Assembly: GCA_016218765.1 (NCBI GenBank)
Contig: JACRCZ010000041.1
Location: 1-63,766, forward strand
DNA: 63,766 nt
Source of the DNA: Deltaproteobacteria bacterium
GTDB taxonomy: Bacteria; Myxococcota_A; Polyangia; DRWM01; JAAZOP01
Direction of reading: 5' to 3'
Shown: positions 57,601 through 63,766 of the stretch, in pieces
Position numbering within the stretch: the stretch's first letter is position 1
Layout: each line of letters opens with the position of its first letter
Position numbers and translations under genes: made by a program
Notes under the pieces: model-generated
Databases searched by the model: none
What the model was told of the DNA's origin: nothing
What the model saw: the letters and a program-made list of their open reading frames with translations, nothing else

Positions 57601-59213
57601 GCGACGCCCGCGAGCCGCGGATCGATCCGCGGCTCCAGGCCGAAGCCGCCCAGGCGGTTGCGGTAGTAGTACAGGAGCGTGAGATCGCCGGGGAACAGCC
57701 GGTCGCCGCGGCGCGCCAGCACCGGGTCGGTGTGGTAGGTGCCGAAGTAGCGCAGCCCGTCCGGCACCGTCTCCTCGGGCTCGAACCCCAGCGGTGTCGG
57801 CTCCGCACCCAGCGCGCCGCTCCGCGACAGCTCGCCCAGGCCGTCCTTCAGCCGCTCCAGCGCCGGATAGACCTCGGCCAGCGGCACGCCGCCCAACTCC
57901 TGTGCGGTGCGCAGGAAGCGGAACAGGTCGCGGTCGAGCGCCCGGGCGCGCAGGAGGCCGAAGACGGCGAAGGCCAGGAGCTGCGTCGAGAGGAACGTCG
58001 CCTCCCGGCACAGCGCGCGGATCACCGACTCGCCGAGCCGGCGCGTGACCTCGGTCGCGCGCGCGGGGTCGAGCGCCAGGCCCCCGTCGTCGCGCAGCAG
58101 CCGCACGAGGTCGACCGGCGAGCCGCGGTCGTCCACGCTCGTGCCGTCCGGCAGGACGCGGTGGCCGAAGGGATCGAGCGGCTCGCCGACGCGCAGGACG
58201 ATCCGGGAGTCGAGGGAGATGAGCTCCCGGGCGAAGTTGAAGATGCGTCGCGGCTGCGAGAACTCGTCGTCCTCGATGATGTACCGCGACTGTCCCGCCT
58301 CCTGGAGGTGGTCCTCGACGAGCGTCTGCGCCTCGAGCACGAGGCCGTACGAGAGCGTGCAGGGGACGACGTAGACGTTGGGCTTGGGAGCGCCGTTGCG
58401 CAGGTTGTTGGCAAAAGCCCGCAGGCCGGCGCCGAGCAGACCGAGCTTGAGCTTGCGCTCGACGGCGCCGGAGCGGCTGCGGGTGCCGCCGGGGAAGAAG
58501 AGGTTGTGGTAGCGGTATTCCAGCGCGACGGTGGCGTACTCCTTGAGCACCGACTTGTAGAGCGCGGCCTTCTTCTTGCGGTCGACGCGGTAGGCGCCCA
58601 GGTGGTGCATGAAGAACGAGAGCAGGGGGTTGGTGAAGAGGTTCAGGCCGGCGCCGTACATGAAGGGCGGGAGGCCCATCTTGTAGAGGGCCCAGCCCAG
58701 CACGATGGAGTCCATGTGCGACTGGTGGGTCGGGGCGAGGATGACGGTGCCCTTCGCGGCCAGGGCGCGGAGGGTGTCGACGGCGCCGCGGATCTCGACC
58801 TGGTCGCCCAGGTTCGGCAGGCGCGGCAGGCGGGAGAGCAGCGAGAGCGGCGAGATCGCGTTGAGCATGATGCCGGCGCCGACCGGGAGGACCTTCGTCG
58901 TCAGCGCGTAGATCGCGGGGTCGAAGTGGCCCACGACCTCCCGCGCGAAGCGCTCGGCCATTTCGCGCACCAGGCCGACCTGCTCGGTCGTCGACGACCG
59001 CAGCAGCTTGCGGCTGGCGTCGCGGTAGTACGCGCGCTGGCGCGAGGTTTCGCGCGAGGGCGGCGCCGCTTCCAGTCGTTGCCGTTCGTGGTACAGCACG
59101 TCCGCCGCGACGTCCTCGATGCCCGGTCCGCCGCCCGCCGCGTCGGCGCGCACGGCGTCCACCACCCGGCTCACGACCTCGACGACCGCCCGTTCCTGAT
59201 CTTCCTTGCGCAT
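57597..59213 (-). CDS. PlsB-like glycerol-3-phosphate acyltransferase
   Basis: The 538-residue protein has the acyltransferase motifs ILAPTHQSHMDSIVLGWALY (HX4D), PPFMYGAGLN, LGAYRVDRKKK and LFFPGGTRSRSG, followed by VYVVPCTLSYGLVLEAQTLV and a helical C-terminal region (about 350-538). It transfers fatty acyl groups to glycerol-3-phosphate or lysophosphatidate at the membrane. The ATG at 59213 was chosen (MRKEDQERAVVEVVSRV); an ATG at 59255 would add 14 residues. Upstream is a period-10 repeat. Its stop overlaps the HAD phosphatase start. Confidence 0.9.
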   Translation of the reverse strand: MRKEDQERAVVEVVSRVVDAVRADAAGGGPGIEDVAADVLYHERQRLEAAPPSRETSRQRAYYRDASRKLLRSSTTEQVGLVREMAERFAREVVGHFDPAIYALTTKVLPVGAGIMLNAISPLSLLSRLPRLPNLGDQVEIRGAVDTLRALAAKGTVILAPTHQSHMDSIVLGWALYKMGLPPFMYGAGLNLFTNPLLSFFMHHLGAYRVDRKKKAALYKSVLKEYATVALEYRYHNLFFPGGTRSRSGAVERKLKLGLLGAGLRAFANNLRNGAPKPNVYVVPCTLSYGLVLEAQTLVEDHLQEAGQSRYIIEDDEFSQPRRIFNFARELISLDSRIVLRVGEPLDPFGHRVLPDGTSVDDRGSPVDLVRLLRDDGGLALDPARATEVTRRLGESVIRALCREATFLSTQLLAFAVFGLLRARALDRDLFRFLRTAQELGGVPLAEVYPALERLKDGLGELSRSGALGAEPTPLGFEPEETVPDGLRYFGTYHTDPVLARRGDRLFPGDLTLLYYYRNRLGGFGLEPRIDPRLAGVA

Positions 59214-59274
59214 GGATGGCCCCCGTGGATGCCCTCTCTTGCGACCGATCCGCATACCGCTTCCGGGGGGAAAA

Positions 59275-59308
59275 GGAAACCACAGATGGACACAGATGAA
59301 CACAGATG
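59275..59308 (+). repeat. Period-10 repeat copy g
   Basis: Reads GAAACCACAGATG, GACACAGATG, AACACAGATG, three full units. It lies between the divergent acyltransferase and thioesterase genes. Confidence 0.9.
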
Positions 59309-59382
59309 CGGGCCGGCCGCGGTTGCCGCGGCGGGGCCATCCGTGGCAGGGTGCGCGGCGGGGAGCGGAGACGGAGGCGGCG

Positions 59383-59853
59383 ATGACGGAACGGGAGCGG
59401 ACGCTGGTCCGCGAGTTCGACGGCGCGCCGATCGCGCGGTTCTTCGGCATGACGCTCTCCTACCCGGAGCCGGGCGTGGCGCGGGTCGACCTGCCGTACA
59501 ACCCGAACCTGGACCATGCGCTCCACGGCGTGCACGGCGGCGTCATCGCCACCCTGGCGGACATCGCGGGCTGGTTCGCCAGCGCCGCGCGGCGCGAGTC
59601 GGGCTGGGTCGCGACGGCCGAGTTCCGGGTGCACACGCTGGAGCACGTCGAGCGGCGGGCGCTTCACGGCATCGGGCGCGTGCTGCGTCCGGGGCGCGCG
59701 ATCGATGTCTGCGAGATGCGCATCCTGGACGAGGGGCAGCTCCTCGTCGCGTACGGCACCGGGACCTTCGTCCCGCAGCCCAAGGTGCCGTTCGCGGGGG
59801 CGCCGGCGGCGGACGCGGCCGGGAAGCCGACCGCCGCGGGCGGGGGCGGCTGA
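59383..59853 (+). CDS. PaaI-type hotdog thioesterase
   Basis: The 156-residue protein is a hotdog-fold acyl-CoA thioesterase: MTLSYPEPGVARVDLPYNPN, the catalytic region HALHGVHGGVIATLADIAGWFAS and WVATAEFRVHTLE. It hydrolyses aryl- or acyl-CoA esters. The ATG has GGAGG upstream. A Pro/Ala/Gly-rich tail follows the fold. It precedes the methyltransferase gene by 6 bases and is probably cotranscribed. Confidence 0.93.
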   Translation: MTERERTLVREFDGAPIARFFGMTLSYPEPGVARVDLPYNPNLDHALHGVHGGVIATLADIAGWFASAARRESGWVATAEFRVHTLEHVERRALHGIGRVLRPGRAIDVCEMRILDEGQLLVAYGTGTFVPQPKVPFAGAPAADAAGKPTAAGGGG

Positions 59854-59859
59854 GGGGCG

Positions 59860-61044
59860 ATGGGCGAGCGACCCACGTGGCTGGCGACGGCGGCGCGGGG
59901 GACGGAGCCGATCCTGGCGCGCGAGCTGCGGGCGCTGGGGGCCGAGGACGTGCGCGAGGAGTCCGGGGGCGTCGCGTTCGCCGGCAGGTTCGACCTGGCG
60001 CTGCGCTGCAACCTGCGGCTGCGCACCGCGAACCACGTGCTCTTGCGCCTGGCCTCGTTCCCGATCGCCGGGCCCGACGAGCTGTACGCGGGCGCCTCCG
60101 ACATTCCGTGGGAGGAGCACCTCACGGTGCGCTCGACCTTCGCGGTCTTCGCGCACGGGCGCTCGGAGGGGATCGGGCACACGGGTTTCGCGGCGCTGCG
60201 GGTGAAGGACGCGCTCGCGGATCGGATCCGCGGGCGGAAGGGCGAGCGTCCCGACGTCGACCCGCGGGATCCGGCGGTGCGGGTGGTCGTGCACCTCGCG
60301 TCGCGCGCGGCGTCGCTGTTCCTCGACACCTCCGGCGATTCGCTGCATCGCCGCGGCTACCGGGTGGCGCAGACGGAGGCGCCGCTGCGCGAGACGCTGG
60401 CGGCGGCGCTCGTGCTGTGGTCGGGCTGGGACCGCCGCCGGCCGTTGTGCGACCCGCTGTGCGGCTCGGGCACGATCGCGATCGAGGCGGCGCTCTTGGC
60501 GCGGGGCCGCGCGCCGGGCCTGGGGCGGCGCTTCGGCTTCCAGCGCTGGCCGGCGTTCGGGGAGGTCGAGGCACGGGCGTGGCGGGCGATGGTGGAGGAA
60601 GCGCGCCAGGAAGCGGCGGCGGGCGACGCGCCCGTCCCCGTCTGGGCCTCGGATGTCGATCGCGACGCGGTCGAGGCGGCGCGGGCGAACGCCGAGGCGG
60701 CGGGCGTGGCGCCGCTGTTGCACCTCTCGGTCGCCGACGCGCGGCGTTTCGACCCGCCGGGGCCGTCGGGGATGGTCTTGGCGAATCCGCCGTACGGCGA
60801 GCGGATGTCGCCGGGGGTGCGCGCGCTGGCGGAGTTGTACCGCGCGCTGGGGCGTTCGTTGCGGCCGCCGGGCTGGGTGACGATCCTGCTCTCCGGCCAC
60901 CCGTCCTTGCCGCGGCTGTTCGGCGGCCGTCCGACGGGGCGGCTTGCCTTGCGCAACGGCGCGTTGCGGTGCGAGCTGCTGCGGTGGGAGACGGGGGGGA
61001 GGGGAAAAGGGAAACCACAGATGGGCACAGATGGACACAGATAG
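59860..61044 (+). CDS. RlmL-like THUMP-domain RNA methyltransferase
   Basis: The 394-residue protein has an N-terminal THUMP-type RNA-binding domain (about 1-160; LATAARGTEPILARELRALGAEDV), the SAM motif LCDPLCGSGTIAIEAALLARG, and VLANPPYGERMS (NPPY) near the end of the Rossmann domain, as in 23S rRNA guanine-2-N-methyltransferases of the RlmL/RlmKL class. The ATG follows GAGGGG. The last 10 residues (KPQMGTDGHR) and the TAG stop are encoded by the period-10 repeat at 61010-61044, replacing the native C-terminus. The enzymatic core is intact. Confidence 0.9.
   Translation: MGERPTWLATAARGTEPILARELRALGAEDVREESGGVAFAGRFDLALRCNLRLRTANHVLLRLASFPIAGPDELYAGASDIPWEEHLTVRSTFAVFAHGRSEGIGHTGFAALRVKDALADRIRGRKGERPDVDPRDPAVRVVVHLASRAASLFLDTSGDSLHRRGYRVAQTEAPLRETLAAALVLWSGWDRRRPLCDPLCGSGTIAIEAALLARGRAPGLGRRFGFQRWPAFGEVEARAWRAMVEEARQEAAAGDAPVPVWASDVDRDAVEAARANAEAAGVAPLLHLSVADARRFDPPGPSGMVLANPPYGERMSPGVRALAELYRALGRSLRPPGWVTILLSGHPSLPRLFGGRPTGRLALRNGALRCELLRWETGGRGKGKPQMGTDGHR
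61010..61044 (+). repeat. Period-10 repeat copy h
   Basis: Reads GGAAACCACAGATG, GGCACAGATG, GACACAGATA. Its TAG is the stop codon of the RlmL-like gene. Copies h and i are 25 bases apart. Confidence 0.88.
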
Positions 61045-61069
61045 GGAAGGAGGAGGGGAGGGGAAGAAT

Positions 61070-61102
61070 GAAACCACCGACGGACACCGATAGACACCGA
61101 TG
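61070..61102 (+). repeat. Period-10 repeat copy i
   Basis: Reads GAAACCACCGACG, GACACCGATA, GACACCGATG, a variant with ACCGATG in place of ACAGATG, before the lipoprotein gene. Confidence 0.85.
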
Positions 61103-61202
61103 GGAGGGGGAACGGGTTGACTTCGGCGGGGGTGGGCACGCAGACTCGCGGCGGGTGCGCCGGCCCGGGGGCGTTTCCCGGCGCGCTTCGCGAGGTCGAG
61201 CC

Positions 61203-61742
61203 ATGACGAAGGGAATCCGGTCGCTTGCGGTCGCCGTGCTCCTGTCCGCGGCGTGCACCACGCCCACCGCCGGCAACGTGAAGAAGGAGGGGGGAACGTC
61301 GTCGGATCCCGCGGCGCAGGAGCGGCTCAAGGCCCTGTGGGCGGCGACCACGGTCGGCGTGGGGATCGGCGAGGCGCACAACCTGGTGCCGCAGGAGACC
61401 GAGATGGTCAAGGCGGCGGTGGAGATGCGGAAGCGGCAGATCAAGGAGTGCTTCGAGCAGCCGGTACTGAAGCGCGGGTGCCGTACGGGCGGCTTGCCGG
61501 CGCAGTTCGACGCGATGTTGATGATCACCAGCGAGGGGTTCATCCGCGACACGCGCATCGTGCCGAACAAGAACGACCTGCCGAAGGAGTGCTACGACGG
61601 CGTCAACTGCGTGCAGGACGAGCTGAACCGGATCCAGGTCATCGGGCTGCAGCGTTTCCAGGGCGCGCGGCAGGCGTACATGACCGTCACGCTCCAGACT
61701 CCCGACGAGGCGGCGCTCGGGGCCGCCGACGCAGGCAACTGA
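61203..61742 (+). CDS. Lipoprotein of unknown function
   Basis: The 179-residue product has a lipoprotein signal (MTKGIRSLAVAVLLSAAC), a short linker and a helical-plus-beta body with RLKALWAATTVGVGIGEAHNLV, EMVKAAVEMRKRQIKECFEQPVLKRGC, FDAMLMITSEGFIRDTRIVPNK and AYMTVTLQTP. The four Cys may form disulfides. It resembles AgmX/PglI C-terminal-type domains (a cysteine-bearing FxxR pattern), but I cannot confirm it. The convergent gene ends 9 bases away. Confidence 0.78.
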   Translation: MTKGIRSLAVAVLLSAACTTPTAGNVKKEGGTSSDPAAQERLKALWAATTVGVGIGEAHNLVPQETEMVKAAVEMRKRQIKECFEQPVLKRGCRTGGLPAQFDAMLMITSEGFIRDTRIVPNKNDLPKECYDGVNCVQDELNRIQVIGLQRFQGARQAYMTVTLQTPDEAALGAADAGN

Positions 61743-61751
61743 CCGTCGTTC

Positions 61752-63766
61752 TCAGCCGAAGGGCAGCTCGACGGCGGGGACGATGATGAGGACGACGCGC
61801 TCGTCGAGGCGGGTGACGTGGTCGCCCTGGACGACGATGGTCGCCAGGAACACGCGGGCGTATTCGTCGCCGGCGAAGCAGTCGACGTTCTGGAACTGGA
61901 CCGTGAACTCGACGGTCGCGCCCGGCAGCACCTCGTAGAACGTGGATTCGTCCTTCCCCGCGGCGGAGGCCGGGTCGTTCTCGATCCCGGTCGGTCCGAT
62001 CCAGCGCAGGGGGGTGATGCGGCGGATGAAGCAGGTGGCATCGATGCCCAGCGGGTCGCCCGGGTCGTCTTCGCTGAAGGTGTCGACGTCGAACGGCACG
62101 CGGGTCGCGAGCATCTCGATGGCGTCGACGACGCCGGTGCCCAGGCCGGCGCCGTTGGAGCCGATGTCGTAGATGAGGGGGATGCCCTCCAGGTCGACGG
62201 CGCCGGTGGCGACGACGGTGGCCTGCATGTCCTCCCAGGCGCTGTAGGTGGGGGAGTGCATGGAGTCGGAGGACAGGCCGAGCACCTTGCCGTGGATGCG
62301 GTTGATGGCATCGATGGCGTCGCTCCAGGTGTGCGGCAGCGGGGTGATGCCGGTGTAGGCGTCGGCGGAGGTGCCGGGGGGTCCGTTGTGGACCGGCGCG
62401 TCGGTGAAGAGGAGGATGATGGGGAGGGCGCCGGACCGGAAGCAGGGGGCGCCGCGGCAGTCGGGGCCGGCGTAGGCGGGGACCCAGGAGCCGAGTCCCT
62501 CGCCGGTGGCGGTCTGGTACAGCGCCTCGGTCTGGCTTTCCGGCCCGTCGGCGCCGCCGTTGGACGGGATGCGGTCCACGGCGGCCTGTGCGACGGCGAC
62601 GTCGAGGGTCATGGTCTGCAGGAGCTCGAACGCGACGTCGCTGCCGCCGCCGTAGGAGCCGGTGGGGAAGTCGGCGTGCTGGCCCACGCCGAACGCGGCG
62701 TCGGCGATGCGGGCCCGGATCTCGGGGATGATCAGCGACGACAGGTTGCGCTGGATGTTGTCCGCTTCCTCGTACATCGAGCCGGTGGTGTCGACGAGGA
62801 AGAAGACGTCGGCGACGGAGATGTTCGTGCCGAAGTCGAGGTCGCGCTCCACGGGCGGGTCGCCGGGGGGCAGGATGAGGTAGTAGTCGTCGTCCGGGAT
62901 GCCGCTGCCGGGGTCGGTCGGATCCGCGGTCGGGTGCGCCCACTCCGCCAGGTCGTCCCAGCCGTCGTCGTCGCTGTCGGGGTCGAGCGGGTCCGTCCCC
63001 GCGTCGCGTTCCTGCGAATCCGGCAGGCCTTCGCCGTCGCTGTCCATGTCCAGGAAGTCGGGCGTCCCGTCGTCGTCGGTGCTTCGCGGCGGCGTCGTCG
63101 GGTCATCGTCGCCGGCCTCCTCCGAGTCCAGGTACCCGTCGCCGTCGCTGTCGTCGTCGCGGAAGTTCGGGACCGTGTCCCCGTCGCGGTCGGTCGAGCC
63201 TTCGGCGCGGTCGAAGATGGTGTCGCCGTCCGAGTCGGAGTCGCGGTAGTCGGGGATGGCGTCGTCGTCGGTGTCGATCGGGTGGAGCGGGTCGTCGCCG
63301 ACCTCCTGGATGTCCAGGACGGTGTCCCCGTCGTCATCGACGTCGCGGAAGTTGCCGGCGCCGTCGCCGTCCGGGTCCACGTCGCCCTCTTCCGTGTCGC
63401 TGATCGTGTTTCCGTCGGCGTCGAGGTCGCGGAAGTCGGGCACGGTGTCGTTGTCGGAGTCGTACGGCTCCGTCTCGCAGTCCAGGTCGCCCGCCTCGGC
63501 CGAGTCATCGATCGAGTCGGCGTCGGAGTCGTCGTCCTGGGAGTCGGGGGTGGTGTAGCCGTCGGTGTCCACCGCGCCGGCGCCCTCGTCGACGTTGAGG
63601 ATGTAGTCGCGGTCGCGGTCGTCCCCGCCGTCGCAGTTGCGCGGGCGGGGCACATCGACCGCGCCGTCGCCGTCGGTGGAGACGTCGGCGTCGCCGCCGT
63701 CGCCTTCGAGGTTCGGGTCGGGGTCGGTGCAGGCCGTGAGGGTTCCCAGCGCCAGGATCGCAGCCA
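61752..63766 (-). CDS. VWA-domain lipoprotein with Asp-rich calcium-type repeats (start beyond the right edge)
   Basis: The visible 671 codons lack a start codon. The first ones encode AAILALGTLTAC, the end of a lipoprotein signal, so only a few residues are missing. A long run of thrombospondin type-3-like DSDSDGxxDxxE/DxDGD repeats (about residues 35-240) binds calcium in relatives. A VWA domain follows (VFFLVDTTGSMYEEADNIQRNLSSLII; DxTGS metal site), with FTDAPVHNG and HSPTYSAWEDMQATVV, and the protein ends in a beta-sandwich-like region (GIENDPASAAGKDESTFYEVLPGATVEFTVQFQNV). It is a large surface adhesin-like protein. Confidence 0.92.
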   Translation of the reverse strand, partial: AAILALGTLTACTDPDPNLEGDGGDADVSTDGDGAVDVPRPRNCDGGDDRDRDYILNVDEGAGAVDTDGYTTPDSQDDDSDADSIDDSAEAGDLDCETEPYDSDNDTVPDFRDLDADGNTISDTEEGDVDPDGDGAGNFRDVDDDGDTVLDIQEVGDDPLHPIDTDDDAIPDYRDSDSDGDTIFDRAEGSTDRDGDTVPNFRDDDSDGDGYLDSEEAGDDDPTTPPRSTDDDGTPDFLDMDSDGEGLPDSQERDAGTDPLDPDSDDDGWDDLAEWAHPTADPTDPGSGIPDDDYYLILPPGDPPVERDLDFGTNISVADVFFLVDTTGSMYEEADNIQRNLSSLIIPEIRARIADAAFGVGQHADFPTGSYGGGSDVAFELLQTMTLDVAVAQAAVDRIPSNGGADGPESQTEALYQTATGEGLGSWVPAYAGPDCRGAPCFRSGALPIILLFTDAPVHNGPPGTSADAYTGITPLPHTWSDAIDAINRIHGKVLGLSSDSMHSPTYSAWEDMQATVVATGAVDLEGIPLIYDIGSNGAGLGTGVVDAIEMLATRVPFDVDTFSEDDPGDPLGIDATCFIRRITPLRWIGPTGIENDPASAAGKDESTFYEVLPGATVEFTVQFQNVDCFAGDEYARVFLATIVVQGDHVTRLDERVVLIIVPAVELPFG

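Noticed and set aside
56710..61077. A 1455-residue minus-strand frame
   Set aside because: Only its 3' part (HAD phosphatase, 56710-57600) is coding; the rest is antisense or a different frame of the acyltransferase, thioesterase and methyltransferase genes.

Overview
The window is a very GC-rich, gene-dense stretch of bacterial chromosome. Its gene families point to a Myxococcota-like (deltaproteobacterial) organism. The signs are many secreted lipoproteins with Asp/Gly/Ala-rich linkers after the lipid cysteine, MopE-type CNGxDDDCD cysteine repeats, an FG-GAP/UnbV protein, a VWA protein with thrombospondin type-3-like Asp repeats, a Hanks-type kinase with a C-terminal membrane anchor, and a CheB-CheR-kinase-receiver fusion. 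The lineage is inferred from gene content only. There is no rRNA or other taxonomic marker beyond groES, partial groEL, tsaD and one tRNA-Leu(GAG).

Layout. 1-5.3 kb: start of groEL, groES, an operon of lipoprotein, receiver and tsaD, a secreted low-complexity protein, and a Phd/VapC-type antitoxin-toxin pair overlapping a transglutaminase-like gene. 5.3-10.4 kb: GH57 glucanotransferase/amylase, glgC and a Ser/Thr kinase (glycogen metabolism), then tRNA-Leu. 10.6-19.4 kb: a coiled-coil protein, a YGVP-repeat lipoprotein, a DUF4143-type ATPase, uridine kinase, a CASTOR/POLLUX-like channel and a MopE-like lipoprotein. 19.6-25.1 kb: receiver, Cache-HAMP-PAS histidine kinase, AcuC-like deacetylase and a HExxH lipoprotein, mostly overlapping. 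25.3-34.5 kb: one uninterrupted, translationally coupled type I restriction-modification operon: hsdM, a DUF1016 nuclease, a duplicated hsdM tail, hsdS, a HEPN protein, an Abi-C/HsdR-like chimera, rhuM and hsdR. 34.6-45.7 kb: an SDR, a second HExxH protein, a B12-binding radical SAM enzyme, several lipoproteins, YjbQ, an aminotransferase with an AsnC/Lrp regulator and a Cys-rich lipoprotein. 45.9-63.8 kb: a small protein with a retropepsin-like protease, a sulfatase-modifying-factor-like lipoprotein coupled to TerC, FG-GAP/UnbV, the CheB-CheR-kinase-receiver fusion, an acyltransferase with a HAD phosphatase, a thioesterase, an RlmL-like methyltransferase, a lipoprotein and a truncated VWA lipoprotein.

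Two things stand out. First, the restriction-modification operon carries several accessory defence-like genes whose junctions show modular insertion: the 51-nt end of hsdM is repeated after the DUF1016 gene, and the gene before rhuM joins an HsdR-like N-terminus to an Abi-C/HEPN-like tail. The DUF1016 and rhuM genes each contain a long perfect palindrome. Second, short-period tandem words are scattered through the intergenic DNA: period 10 (nine copies), period 7 (three loci), an AGCGGT family of period 8 or 26, and CTCAGCG words. Some have entered coding sequence in frame, in TsaD, the sulfatase-modifying-factor-like protein, the aminotransferase N-terminus and the tail of the RlmL-like enzyme.
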